Positions 1-14,025 of a DNA stretch of 64,000 nt are shown here, one piece after another (the stretch's first letter is position 1; each line of letters begins with the position of its first letter). A model generated the notes under the pieces. It ran no database searches, had not been told where the DNA came from, and saw only the letters and a list, made by a program, of their open reading frames with translations. Both the position numbers and the translations under genes were made by a program. The DNA comes from Sinotaia quadrata (lineage: Eukaryota > Mollusca > Gastropoda > Architaenioglossa > Viviparidae), in NCBI GenBank assembly GCA_028829895.1, contig CM054181.1, positions 106,245,360 through 106,309,359 on the forward strand, read 5' to 3'.

Positions 1-43
1 GAATGTTCATATACAATATCAAAATAGATAAAAGAAAGAAAAT

Positions 44-138
<95 letters not shown>
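44..138. repeat. (AAAG)n microsatellite
   Basis: About 24 nearly perfect copies of AAAG on the + strand, preceded by a few diverged copies. The sequence after it, to about 540, is unique and AT-rich with no gene visible. Confidence 0.97.
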
Positions 139-539
139 TTATAAATAAATAGAAAAAAACAATGACAAACAGAGAGAAAGGAGAAGAGAAAGAAAACGTA
201 ACGCGAGTAGAAGACTGGCACAATTCAGTCAAGCGGGACATAACTGTCTTGGACAAGCTGCCACGTTACATCAAAAAGTCATGTACCTCGCATTCCATGC
301 GTCGTTTGCAGAAAATCTTCTAACGATGACCGATTGAGAGTGATTTATGAAATCGCTCTCATAAAGATCTCGACACACCCGTAGTAATAATGGTAATATT
401 AATAAATAACCAGCTTATGGCACTGTAAAAAAAACAACTTTTCTTTGACGTTTGTGATGGATGCTGGTTGTAGTTTGCATGAATGTGTGTTGATGGCGTT
501 CACGCGTGTATAATACGATACTAACGGGGCAATGCATCT

Positions 540-1130
540 TTAACGAGAGTGAGACAAAGAGAAAGAGAATGGGAGGAAATAAGAAAAATGAGATTCAGAA
601 AAGCAGAGAGAATATAAAGAAAGAGAGAGGAGGGGGTCAAGAAAAAAGATTAAAGGGATTAGAAGAGAAGTATGGTGATGGAGAGAGAGAGAAGAGAGTA
701 TGAGAGAGAGAAAGTGGGAAGAGTGAGGGCAAGAGAGACTGGAAGAAGAGGAAGACAGGAAGCAAATAGGAGATATGACAAGAGAGATTGGAAGAAGAGG
801 AAGACGGGAAGCAAATAGGAGATATGACAAGAGAGATGGGAAGAAGAGGAAGACAGGAAGCAAATAGGAGATATGACAAGAGAGATTGGAAGAAGAGGAA
901 GACAGGAAGCAAATAAGAGATATGACAAGAGAGATTGGAAGAAGAGGAAGACAGGAAGCAAATAAGAGATGACAAGAGAGATTGGAAGAAGAGGAAGACA
1001 GAAAGAAAATAGGAGAGAGGACAAGAGAAAGAGAGTGAAAAAGGAAGGGAGAGTAAGAGAGACAGAACAGAAAAGAAAGAGGATGGATGGAAGAAGTGAA
1101 AAAGAAAGATGAAAAACTGAAGAAATGGTT
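540..1130. repeat. Purine-rich tract with 49-bp minisatellite
   Basis: The + strand is almost entirely A and G for about 590 bp. From about 730 to 1010 it contains five to six copies of a 49-bp unit; the word GGAAGC recurs at 758, 807, 856, 905 and 954. The last copy has lost about 3 bp and decays. Open frames of 107 to 164 codons on the minus strand here are Ser/Leu/Phe-rich translations of the complementary pyrimidine strand and are not gene candidates. Confidence 0.93.
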
Positions 1131-2519
1131 GAGGGAGTGTGGGGGTTGAACAATTAGATATCTCAGTCCAACTTAATCAATCAGTGAAGCAATCGAAAAT
1201 TTTAATCTGGTCTATAAAAATGATTAATTAATTAATTATATATGCCATTTTTATCATTGTAATATAAACATGTTCAGTCACAAATCATACTTTTTTAAAT
1301 TGACGGCGTGTAAGTTTAAATTTTAAAAGACTAATTACGATAAGTTCATTCATGCATCATGTATTCTAAATATAAATCACTTCAACCTGAATTCAATATA
1401 TTCAAATTGTTCCCTGAGATTCATTATATATAACCGAATGGTTATAGCTGTACTGTAAATGATAAAAGCAAAGTTCAGAAAAAGAAATTCCAATGAGAAA
1501 AGATCCGAAGTAGTTAATAACTGATAGTGTGACTAGACCTTAATGTATGTCCTGTAATGTTTCTTGTACAAAGGGTAATGCACATTTCAAATACGGTTAT
1601 TACATGGGTCGAGCGAGACGGAAGAATGAATCTGCACAACTGATTTCCACGGGGTGTCATTTTTGCTCTATGGCCAGTATTAATCTCTCTTCCATAACTG
1701 AGCTCGCAGGCGTACAGAGCCGATCCATCATTCGCGGGATGCTGAAAAGCAATATGGTTTCCTCTGTCTTCACTGACGTCTAGTCATTACTGGGGAAACC
1801 TCGCTGACTTAAATTCATCCGTATCAATCAAATCAGCGAGCCTCTAATAAACTTTATTACCTTTCATAGCTGGGCTTGCGTTGAGAATCAATTTCTACAT
1901 ATGATATGTAATCACATACACGCGCCGCTTAATGGCTCCTGAGGGGGTTACAAATGTGGGGTAGCTTTCTGATGGACGAGGATATTTTAGGCGGAGACGG
2001 TTATTATTTTGTCAGTACGACCATGCTGACGGAGAAATAGTTCGCTTTGATCTGTGGTCTGCAGTCCCGTCAGCGAGTGCATTAAGGCAAATCGGAACAA
2101 AAGTCCGAATAGAGCTGCCAGTATTTTAAAAATTGTGAAAGGGATTTGAATTTTTACTACGTCTATTGTGCAATTCTACTTCTGAAGATGAATATGTTGT
2201 GCATTATCATGACCGACTAAAGGCGGTCAGGTTTTTGATGCAGGCATGTACCGATTAAATCTGTTTGATATGAGATATAATTTACTTTGCACGGGTTTTC
2301 TCCCTTTTAAAAACTGCAAGTTAGCTGCCATGACAAAATGCAATGGTATCCCCAGTGCGGAAGTACTGGTAGCATTATGTTAGTACTTATGTATTACGGC
2401 AGCTATGGTAACGAGCATTCTGTGAGTTCCTTTAACACTGACTGCTGGCCCTGCGCATACAGATACGGCCTAACGCTCCATTTACGCAACTTAATGAAAA
2501 AGTCCATTGACGAAGTTAT
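1131..2519. other. Unique sequence, no gene recognised
   Basis: The first 400 bases are AT-rich. From about 1540 to 2230 the composition is more balanced and not repetitive. It includes a perfect 8-bp stem (CTCGCTGA at 1800-1807 with TCAGCGAG at 1833-1840, 25-nt loop). Open frames of 78 and 93 codons (1547-1783, 2338-2619) match no family I know. The second runs into the following repeat, so neither is called as a gene. Confidence 0.6.
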
Positions 2520-3340
2520 AAACGACGACATAACGGATAAAAACGATGGAATACAGTCGAAAACAGTAATATACAATCACAAACAATGGTATACAGTTAG
2601 AAACTATGACAAACAGTAAAAACAATTAAACAGTTAAAAACAACGACAGTTAAAACAATAACATACCAGTTACAAATCAATACATAAAATTTAAAACAAT
2701 AACATACAAATAACAATGAGAGCAGTTAAAAACGATGGAATACAGTAAAATAAATAATGACATACAGTTAAAAACAATAACATACAGATGACAGACAGCT
2801 AAAACAATATCATACAGTAAAAAAAGAGCTAATAACAGATAGTAAAAAACATTACAGACATTACAAAATTACATAGTGTTAAAAGAAATGCTTACAGTAA
2901 AAAATACAAACACTCAAAAACAATTACTTACAGTTAAAATGCAATTACATGCAATAAAAAAACAATGACGTACAATACAGATAAAGACATACAGTTAAAA
3001 AAGATGACATACAACCCCAAAACAATGGCATATAAGTAAAAAAAAAATGCATATAATGAAAAATAATTATATGCAGTAAAAGAAATAAACAATTTATACA
3101 GTTATAAACAACGACGTACGGTAAATAAAAGTTACATACTGTCCCAAAAAGATGACATACCGTTGAAAACGATGACATGAAATAAAAAAACAAAGATATA
3201 TATATTTCGATATATATATTTTTTTTTTAAAAAAAATTATCACACAGTAAAAATAAATGACATATAATACAAAACACAATTACATACGGTCTAAAACAAT
3301 CACATACAGTAAAAACTCAATTACTTACAGTCAAAAGCAC
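2520..3340. repeat. Degenerate AT-rich repeat (ACATACAGTTAAAAACAATG-like)
   Basis: Words such as ACATACAGTTAAAA and AACAATGACATACA recur irregularly about every 20 to 40 bp over some 800 bp, with much substitution and length change. This looks like an old decayed minisatellite. A short AT inverted segment (ATATATATTTCGATATATAT) lies near 3200. No coding potential is visible. Confidence 0.75.
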
Positions 3341-3604
3341 AAATATAAAGAAATGAGACATTTTCTCGTGAATACCTTAATAAAAATAATCATAGTAACA
3401 CAAAATCATGGAGGGCATGTTTCAAGATACTCCAGTTATTACTGTAAGGAGGTTTTGTAATAACAAGAACGTTTCAGCATGTGCATGAGTTTGAAATAGG
3501 AGTGAATGCACGTAATGTGAATGACAAGCTCGTGATTTGAAAGTTTATACATGTCAATGACAGTGTTTTATATTGTTGAGCCATTATACATGCATATGAC
3601 AGCT

Positions 3605-4190
3605 TGTGACGTGCGTTTGTATAACATTTGAGACAAGCGTTTATTTTACATTTGAGACAAGCGTTTGTTTAACATTTGTGACAAGAGTTTGTACAACATT
3701 TGCGACAAACATTTATAAAACATTTGAGACAAGCGTTTGTATAACATTTGAGACAAGCGTTTATTTTACATTTGAGACAAGCGTTTGTTTAACATTTGTG
3801 ACAAGAGTTTGTACAACATCTGCGACAAGCATTTATAAAAACATTTGAGAGAATCGTTTATATAACATATGAGAGAAGCATTTATATAATACTTGAGACA
3901 AGTGTTCATTTAACATTTGAGACAAGCGTTCACTTAACATTTGCGACAAGCGTTTGTATAAAATTTGTGACAAGCGTTTATATACTATTTGAGACAAGCA
4001 TTTGTATAACACTTTTGACAAGAGTTTATATAACATTTGTAACAAACTTTTATATAACATTTTTGAAAGCGTTTATATAACATTTGAGACAGTGTTTATA
4101 TATCATTTGAGACAAGCGTTGATATAACATTTGTCACAAGTGTTTATATTGCATTTGTGACAGGAATAAACGTTTATGACATTGGTGACA
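3605..4190. repeat. 24-bp minisatellite with 120-bp higher-order unit
   Basis: About 24 copies of a 24-bp unit built on ACATTTGAGACAAGCGTTTR plus four bases. Two blocks of five units each (about 3619-3738 and 3739-3858) are almost identical at an offset of exactly 120 bp, so a five-unit block was duplicated after the monomers had diverged. Because 24 is divisible by 3 the array stays open in more than one frame (80 codons on +, 75 on -), but the products are pure 8-residue repeats. Confidence 0.93.
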
Positions 4191-5097
4191 CGAATAAGCG
4201 GTATGCATGTTATTGTATGGCGTTTATAATTGCGAATGTAATTAGCTACCTGTAATTCATACATGTGCAATGTCAGTCAATACGTGAATTATATAATGTG
4301 CATACCTGAGTGTTTATCTATGCATAATACAATGATTTATACGTGTCTTACAGTGTGTCTGTGTATGAGAGATAGAGAGACAGAGACAGAGAAGAAGAGA
4401 TCGGGGAGAGAGTAAAAACATGATAGAAATAACTGGAGACATTCGTAAATTTGCATAACAGTGCATGAGACAGCCATGAGTATGTATACTTGAGCAAGAC
4501 GTGTAGAACGTGTGTGTATACAAAGGCAAGATGTATAAGACGTCATATGACGTATGTATACAAAAGCAAGATGCATAGGACGCGTGTATACAAGGGCATA
4601 TTAGTACTTGAAATTGGTGTATTTGCGGTAGTGTTCATGAAAGTGTTCACATGTACTTATGCCTATCAGAATCTAAATGACTGGGAGGCATTCGTCTTCT
4701 GGTAACTCAGTGCAGAAGCCCACATTTCCTAAATTCAAATATCTCCTTGCTTCTGTATTTTGTTTTTGCTTATATTTTTCTTCTTATTTTAAATAATTTT
4801 AGAAAGAGTCTCCTGATTGCGGGATTCAGAAGGATAAAGCGATGTAAGCTGAATCATAGAATCGATTACTATATAAGAAATATAATAAAACAGCACCGTA
4901 AATTCCACCAAATCTCTAGTTTTACCAAATCTTTAACAAAGTGAATGTCAATTCATTTTCTTTTCTTTCTTCGTGTGTATCTGTCTGTGAGTATGTTTCT
5001 TATATATTGTTTAATTAATATAATTTTGTTAATAAAATAAGAAGAACACTTTATTTTACAAATAAAAGCATTCACACTACTGCCTCCACCTATCTCA
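4191..5097. other. Unique AT-rich sequence, no gene recognised
   Basis: Nothing recognisable. Short open frames of 65 to 79 codons are of the length expected by chance. A loose repeat of GTGTATACAAGGGCA-like words occurs at 4500-4600. Confidence 0.55.
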
Positions 5098-5411
5098 ATA
5101 CACATACATACAATAAATTACAGAACTGCAGAAATAGCAACATACATAGAATAAATTACACAACTGCAGAAATAGCAACATACATAGAATAAATTACACA
5201 ACTGCAGAAATAGCAACATACATAGAATAAATTACACAACTGCAGAAATAGCAACATACATAGAATAAATTACACAACTGCAGAAATAGCAACATACATA
5301 GAATAAATTACACAACTGCAGAAATAGCAACATACATAGAATAAATTACACAACTGCAGAAATAGCAACATACATAGAATAAATTACACAACTGCAAAGT
5401 TAGCAACATAC
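5098..5411. repeat. 38-bp minisatellite
   Basis: About eight copies of a 38-bp unit containing AACTGCAGAAATAGCAACAT; starts of ACTGCA fall at 5125, 5163 and so on. The units are nearly identical, implying recent expansion or homogenisation. Edge copies are more diverged. Confidence 0.96.
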
Positions 5412-5868
5412 ATTTCAAAACGTGATGTATAATGGACTCTAGTTTGTTGCTCTACAACATAATTAGCGTTGGTGCACAATCATTGTGAAGATGTCGAGAC
5501 ACAGTACTTGCGTAAAGACTGACCATCTGAAATACAGTACTAAGCTGTAAATTTTAAAATCTGTTTGTTTGTAAACAATTTATTATAAACACGATATTAA
5601 ATTTTTATGTTTATTTTATGTTATTATTTCTTTGTTGTGTGAACCTTATTTCTCGTTTTCCAATCAATACTGCCACAGCTCATCCTCCCCTTAATGTCTG
5701 AATTTTATCTTCGATCTCTAGTTTCAACTTTACAGACTTTCATAAGTGAATGAAAGCTCACCAACTATTTGTGTTACGACAAGAATATTCAAATATATAA
5801 AGTTTAATTATGTTCTCTCTCAAACATGGCCAAGTTGTGTCGTAGAGGTGTTCGAGGAGCTCTAGCAA
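5412..5868. other. Unique AT-rich sequence, no gene recognised
   Basis: No open frame, repeat or motif of note. Confidence 0.55.
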
Positions 5869-6062
5869 CAAGGTCACCAGATGTAACACCATTCTCCTGC
5901 TTACTCAAGGTCACCAGATGTAACACCATTCTCCTGCTTACTCAAGGTCACCAGATGTAACACCATTCTCCTGCTTACTCAAGGTCACCAGATGTAACAC
6001 CATTCTCCTGCTTACTCAAGGTCACCAGATGTAACACCATTATCCTGCTTACTCAAGGTAAC
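5869..6062. repeat. 37-bp minisatellite
   Basis: Five copies of a 37-bp unit containing AAGGTCACCAGATGTAACAC; AGGTCACC starts at 5871, 5908 and onward every 37 bp. Copies are nearly identical except at the 3-prime edge. Confidence 0.96.
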
Positions 6063-7084
6063 CAAAATCATTAATTTATGCTCTTCAATAATAGCCACAA
6101 AAAATTATACTATTGATGGGACGTAAACTTGAAGAGCGAACAGAGAATAATGAAAGAGGGATATAAAGACTAGAGTAAAGGAACGACTTTTCTGGTGAGT
6201 TCCAAGTCGAAACTGCAATTACAAGAAGTTCAAACACCAAAGCGTTTTCAACATCCTTTTAAAAGATTAAAATGAAAGCCATCAACGGATGAACATGAAG
6301 CAAATAAAAAGTATAATCGGAGCACCATTCGCAGTAGGGAGTCATTAAGCGTCTCTCATGAGCACTAAAATGGCGTTGCCTATTACCCTCCCTGAGCAGT
6401 CTTCGCACTGTTTTTTATTTGACCGTGTTTGGGGGGCTTGATGGCGATATAGCTGAATCCTAACGCTTTCCTTTATCTGTGGTATTGATAACGCCTTCTC
6501 ACAATGGCAACAAATTTCCATACAAGTTCATGCGGGCAAATCTTCTAATGTCTACTCAGTGTCATCAGTTGCAAGCTCAGAGGTAGTTAAAGAAAAAAGA
6601 AGATGAAGATGAAATTCCGCCGAGGCCACGGCCTAGGCTTATTCTCACATCTGCACGAAGCGAAAAAGAAATTAAAATGCCAGCCAATTTTGTCTGTTTC
6701 GGAACCTCCGTTGTATCATTTCTGGTGATGCTGTTGCAGAAGAAAGACGGAAGGGGGAAAAGGAAAAAAAAGTATTCTGGTTTACCTAAAGCGACTCTTG
6801 CATGCCTCCTTTTCTGAATTCTTTGCATTGGCACTATGCCCTATCAAAGACGCTTTACTGTCAGAGAAAATTCGCGCTGAGAATATGCGGCAGCGGTTCG
6901 GATTTGAGAGCAATCACGAGCAGAAATTGAAAGGGAAAACATGAGACGCAGCAGACAAGAATCGAATATTTTAATGTCCCGGGTATTCGCCGGTAACGCG
7001 AGAATGAGAAAGAGACAGGCAGACAGACCGACTGACAGACAGAGAAAGAAACAAAGGGAAATGGTAAGACAGAGGAGAACATGT

Positions 7085-7086
<2 letters not shown>
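6063..7086. other. Unique sequence, no gene recognised
   Basis: Balanced composition from about 6300 to 6950. An 85-codon minus-strand frame at 6577-6834 resembles nothing known and is not called. No RNA gene signature seen. Confidence 0.55.
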
Positions 7087-8392
<1,306 letters not shown>

Positions 8393-8439
8393 TGAGGCAG
8401 AGAGAACTGTCCCGATCAAAAGAGACTTTCTCAGTTCTG

Positions 8440-8870
8440 TCTTGGAGATTGGTATTGACCGAGAAATAGATGGCGCGAGGTGACGCGTGCCCAGATCATC
8501 TTTCGCACCTCCGATTTAGCGCCAAATACCAATAATTACACTTTCTGGCCCTTCTATCGTCTGCTGGCATTGGCTGGCAGTGCGTAGAATGGAGTTACAG
8601 ACATAAACCATTATTAGAGTGGAACCTTCGCACGATCAGAACAGGCACAATTTGATCTGTGGTCTTGCTGCTCTCGGCCGCTACTTTTATCGAAAAAGCA
8701 GACAACATTGGAGAATGGCCACGGGTCAAATAGTCGTTTGGTGCCCACGAACGGTCACTTCTGATTCCATAGCCTGCACTGTCAGGCGGTCTTCAGGATA
8801 TTGGCAATTCCAGCGTCAGGAGGATATTAAGATGTAGATAGCATCCCTTCCGAAGATTTCGCCCCGACCA
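8440..8870. other. Balanced-composition island with E2F-like site
   Basis: This stretch stands out from its AT-rich surroundings by even base composition and no repeats. It contains TTTAGCGCCAAA at 8515-8526, a near-palindromic match to the E2F consensus (TTTSGCGC), and several GCGC and TTGGC words. It could be a conserved regulatory element or an unrecognised exon; sequence alone cannot decide. The 72-codon frame at 8619-8837 has no family match I recognise. Confidence 0.3.
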
Positions 8871-9429
8871 CTCCCCTTCTTCCCCCGTCCCCCTCTCACG
8901 CTCTTGGTCTCTTCTTGTATTGTCTTTGTTTTATGTGTGACGTCAATGTACTATATTGTTTGGAATTTGTAGAGTCACAGAGAATGGTTTGTTGCATCTG
9001 AATATGGTTTACTTTCCCTTAATGCCCTATATTTCCATAGTACTGAAAGGGTATGTTTTGTTGTCTTTTGCAATAAGTTTCCAAACAAATGTTCAGTGCG
9101 GTGAATTTATAGACAAGAGTTATGGTGAGTTCCCTTTATAATGATAGGGAGGTGATTGTAATGATATAGTGAGTTGTTTTTCCATAAACTGTATGACGAG
9201 TATCCATATGTAATGTTGCTTTATGTTTTAGTGATTTACAGTGGTAAGAATTTCATATATATAATTTTTAATTGGAGAGTTAATAATTTTTGTGTGTTTC
9301 CAGCTGTGTAGAGAATTTCTAATTATAGTAAGGTGGAGTTTCCATAATATTGTAGTGGTTTTAGTGTAGTGTGTAAATTCAAAATAATTATAGAAAAAGA
9401 TCAATTATAGTAACTCATATGGATTTCTT
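8871..9429. other. Unique AT-rich sequence
   Basis: Begins with a short pyrimidine-rich stretch, then AT-rich sequence. No gene visible. Confidence 0.5.
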
Positions 9430-9620
9430 TTTAAGTGGCAAGAAACGCATAATAAATCTAGTGTGATAACTGATACAGACTGTCGTCAGTGTGGCAAAAA
9501 TCGCATAATATGTCTAGTGTGATAATTGATGCAGATTGTCTTCAGTGTGGCAACAATCGGATAATCTATCTGTTGTGATAACTGATACAGGCAGTTTTCA
9601 TTGTGGCAGTGAGCTCATAA
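9430..9620. repeat. Degenerate ~56-bp tandem repeat
   Basis: Three to four diverged copies of a unit containing CAGTGTGGCAAAAATCGCAT and TAGTGTGATAACTGATACAG. GTGGCA recurs at 9491 and 9547. Confidence 0.7.
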
Positions 9621-9689
9621 TATATCTTATATAGATTTCTTGAAAACGTTCAAAACGTATTTAAGACGTGCTGTTTTAAATTAACAATT

Positions 9690-10290
9690 AAATTAGTAAG
9701 AGTGATTGATGCAAACTATGTTTACTTCATTGATTTAAAAATGTATTATGTAGTGAATAAAGCAGGCCGTATTTAGAGTGGTTGTTAAAACATGAATTTA
9801 ATGTGGTGATTCAAACAGTGTATTATATGTGGTGATTATACTGTATTATATGTGGTGATTAAAAACATACTGTATTATATGTGGTGATTCAAACATAGTG
9901 TATTGAGAGCTATGGTTAATGCATGCCAACTTTAATGTTGCAATTAATGCATGTTACATATAGTGTGTACGAGGTGACTATGCATTTATAAAACCATATA
10001 ATGCATGCGTTATTTAATACGACAGGCTAGGGTTTTTTTTGTATAACGAGGTAATTAATGCATGCTTTATCAAGTGTGCATTCTATATCTATAGAGGTAA
10101 TTATTACATGTTGTATCTAGTGAGGTAATTAATGCATGATGCAGCTAGTAAGATAATTAATGCATACTGTATATAGTGAAGTAATTAATAAATGCTGTAT
10201 ATAGGAGGTAATTAATGCATGCTGCATCTAGTGTGGTAATTAATGCATTCTGTATCAAGAGAGGTAATTAATGCATACTATATTTAGCCT
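9690..10290. repeat. Degenerate AT-rich repeat with TAATTAATGCAT words
   Basis: Two related low-order patterns: TGTATTATATGTGGTGATT repeated around 9820-9900, then GAGGTAATTAATGCATGCTG-like units of about 28 to 35 bp from about 10040 to 10285. TAATTAATGCAT occurs in most units. It directly flanks the 3-prime end of the LINE fragment that follows. Confidence 0.75.
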
Positions 10291-11035
10291 GCTGTATCTT
10301 TCTCTATCCATCCACCCCTTAGTCTTGCAGACCGTTGGAGCACCACTGATGACCTGACAACCAGCTTCCTCCATTCCATTCTGTTCTTTGCTAATCATAC
10401 TGAATCGCTCAGCTTCAGTCCTGTCCACTCTGAGATATTATCCTCCCATCTTTTCCTCTGTCTTCCTCTCCTTCGCCCTCTTTGCATAGTACCTTGCACG
10501 ATTGTCTTGGAAAGCCCTGTTGATCATGTGACATGCCCATACCATTTCATTTTGCGATTTTTCACAATGGCCAATAGCTCTTCATAGGGCCCTATGGTTT
10601 GTCTAATTCTGTTTCACACTTCCTCATTCGTGAACTGATCTCTATATGAAATGCCAAGCAACCTTCGAAAGCATCTCATTTCAGTAGGTTGTATCCTCCT
10701 TTCAAGATCATTTGTGAGGGTCTATGATTCCACATGCATATAAGAGCACAGATACAACCAAGGAGCGAAACAGTCTGATCTTTGAGCTGACTGAGGTGTT
10801 TCTGTCTTTCCAAACTGTCTTTAGCCTTGCCATTGCTGTTATTGTCGGCGCAATCCTGGACTGTATTTCTGGTTTTGATCCCTCGATTGTCACGATGGCT
10901 CTTGAATTTATTAACTGTTTCTAGTTTATTAACTGTTTCTAGTTTATTAACTGTTTCTAGTTTCTGATCACTAATCAGGATGTCAGTGTCGATGCCACTG
11001 GTGGTGTTGGTTATCAGTTTGGTTTTCCCTCCCTC
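10288..11035 (-). pseudogene. Non-LTR retrotransposon (LINE) ORF2 C-terminal fragment, dead
   Basis: On the minus strand this encodes the end of a reverse-transcriptase polyprotein of the type common in invertebrate genomes. In order from 11035 downward it shows TKLITN, a GSKPEIQSRIA block (about 10870), KDRNTSVSSKIRLFRSLV then LLYACG (about 10740-10820), MRCFRRLLGISYRDQ (about 10640), ELLAIVKNRKMKWYGHV (about 10550), and GRQRKRWEDNISEWTGL followed by RMEWRKLV near the C-terminus. This is the post-polymerase region; the catalytic motifs and endonuclease lie upstream and are missing. It is inactivated by a frame change near 10730, stops after TNEEV and after YGHVT, and another stop near the end. 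An 18-bp segment is tripled at 10908-10961, giving KLETVN three times. The 5-prime truncation coincides with the TCTA array at 11037. The clade is not assigned. Confidence 0.9.
10908..10961. repeat. 18-bp triplication inside the LINE
   Basis: Three identical copies of TTATTAACTGTTTCTAGT. The unit is six codons, so the LINE frame is kept. It is a local duplication inside the dead element. Confidence 0.95.
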
Positions 11036-11036
11036 C

Positions 11037-11344
<308 letters not shown>

Positions 11345-13150
11345 AGGGATTAAAACATATATCTATACTCACAAAATCACTTGTTTTTATTTTAGATTTA
11401 CTTTTGTTTTATTATTTTTAAAAGTATTACATCTATGTCCTACTGACAGGTGAACTCAGATTCAAATATGAATTTAATGTACTGTCCTTCACATTCTCTT
11501 TCGAATGCATTTGTTGGGGACATTTTAATGCTACCAGCTGTCATCAGCGGCCCATGCAGTTCAACTTATAATATGTTAAAGTCACTTGCGTATAACTTTA
11601 TTGTTTTGTAGAAAATAATCCGGCAATTTAAAAATCTTTCGATGTCATTTGCGAAATCACACCAGCTCTCTTTCTGACATCAAATCTACGTATACCAGTC
11701 GTGTCTTTCCAACCTCACACCAGAATTGAAGACTGTACCTACACCCCACTTAACCATACACCCAACCCTTCCCCAGATCGTCCTGGCAACAGTGGTGGTA
11801 AAGGATGGTAATTCAAAAATAGTTTCTCTTTCTTCTTGCCAAGTGAAGATTCGAACAAAACAACACTAATGAATATATAGAAATGGATTCCTACATTCGT
11901 TAATCAAGCTATCACGTTTTGCATGACGTCATTCGAAAGACAAATAAAACTCGAAAAAAGTTAACAAAACAACAACCAAAATCATCTAATCAAAATCGGT
12001 TTCTTTTCCTTTTTTTAAAAAAAGAATATTGTTAGAGTGTTTTCCCAGCAACACTATTTTAATTTGTAAAAGTTTGCCGCAATCTATGGAGGCAGAGCTG
12101 AGATTCCGCGAAGAAATTTCTGTGAGTTTAGTCGGCAAGGCACGTGACATTGGCACAACATCACTCGCTCTTGACACAACACTCGCTCTTCGCCTTATCT
12201 TCCACTCCTACCTCTGCCAAAAGGAGTACCCGCCTCACCACACCCGCTCAACTCCCGTGAGTTTGATTTTGCTTTGACGTAGAGCTGTAATCCACCCGCA
12301 TATTCAAAAGACTGTATGGGAACGGTGTTGCATACTTGAACCGATTTTTGGCATAACTTTACATTGCTTTAATTACTTTTTAAATTTTATTTATTCTACA
12401 TCGATAGAAACCACCTATAATATAAGAACTTTAATTATGACAATCACAATCATTACTAGTTATGATAAGCTGATATTTTTGCAGGCATTTATCTAATATA
12501 AATTTAAATAAAATATGTTTCCCTCCAAAAGATGTACATAAATAAGTAAATAAAATATACAAGTGCATACATAAAAATAAACAAGTTCTAAGATATATAA
12601 CGTCACAAAGCAAGATTTAATTTTAAAAAAGATCAACCTAACCTGGAGTTCTATTTACTGTCATTAAGGCATTTTTACACCCATAACATTCTCTCTAACA
12701 CATATTCGCGGGAGATTTTTTTTGTTTTCATTTTATTCCTTCTCTCCCTCTTCTTTTTTCCTGACCACGAAGCCTCTTAGCGCTGTGATGAACTTTATGG
12801 TTTGCCCTTTAAATTTTAGACCTCCCACATCGTAATAGATCCGCACGTGCATCTATGCACACGAAATGCAATCATACTGCGTCCCCTCTCACCCGAACCC
12901 TCTTTCTCTCCACCCTCCACCCCCACTTACCCCTTCCCCACTCCAACACACCTCCTCCTTCCAATCAACATGTTCAGTCTTCTCTCCGCTGATTGCAATT
13001 TCATCCCAATATCTCGCTCGGGCCATTTCCACTCCATTTTAGAAACGTGTTCCCTGCTCGTTTCATTTAAATAACATTTCTGTTTCTGCAACTTCTTTAA
13101 TTGCCCATAGCAAGACAATATCAAGACTGTGCTGTTTCCGCTGTTTTCTG
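11345..13150. other. Unique AT-rich sequence, no gene recognised
   Basis: No family recognisable in any frame. Open frames at 11986-12177 (minus) and 12029-12277 (plus) overlap on opposite strands. A pyrimidine-rich stretch lies at 12870-12960. Confidence 0.55.
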
Positions 13151-13157
13151 CGTGAAC

Positions 13158-13247
13158 ACTGTATTCGCGAGCTGTAAGTACGCGGACCTATTGTGAGTGT
13201 TGACTGTATTCGCGAGCTGTAAGTACGCGGACCTATTGTGAGTGAGC
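13158..13247. repeat. 45-bp tandem duplication
   Basis: Two near-identical copies containing ACTGTATTCGCGAGCTGTAA, starting at 13158 and 13203. An early two-copy minisatellite. Confidence 0.95.
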
Positions 13248-13259
13248 ACTGAAAGGCAA

Positions 13260-13958
13260 ACCAGAGAGAGAAGATATAAATGAGAATTTAAGAGAGCGAG
13301 AGAGATATTAAGAGAAGATATATGTATTTAAGACAGAGAGAAAAAAAACACTCTGGCAGTGAGAGGTGTGAGAGAATGTACGTGTTGAGGGGGGAAATAA
13401 AGAGAGAACGAGAGAACGAGAGAATGAGAGAACGAGAGAATGAGAGAACGAGAGAATGAGAGAACGAGAGAACGAGAGAACGAAAGAACGAAAGAACGAG
13501 AGAAAGGCTCAGAGTGAGCAGATCAAAGTGGTGAAAACAGAAAGAGACGGAAAGAAAGAACGATAAAGAGATAGTAAACAGTGAGAAGTCTGGGAGGAAA
13601 TTGACAGACAGAACTATAGAAAAAAATATGACTTAGAAAGGAGAGAGACGGAAAGAAAGAGCGATAAAGAGATGGTAAAAAGTTAGAAGTGAAAAGTTTT
13701 TTTGGGGGAGAGACAGACAAAACTATAGACAAAAATATGACTGAAAAAGGAGAAATGGAGAAGAAAGGAAGAGACAGATGGTAAAGGAGAAAGGGATAAA
13801 TATGAGAGAGGAAGAAGCAAAATCACAAATCAACAGTGAAGAGTCTTAAAGAAGAAAAGAGTTAAGAGACTACTGACAGAAAATTAGAGAGAGAATAAAG
13901 AAAGTGAGAGAGAAGGAAGAAATCACAGAGAGAGAGAGAGAGAAGGAAGAAATCACAT

Positions 13959-14025
<67 letters not shown>

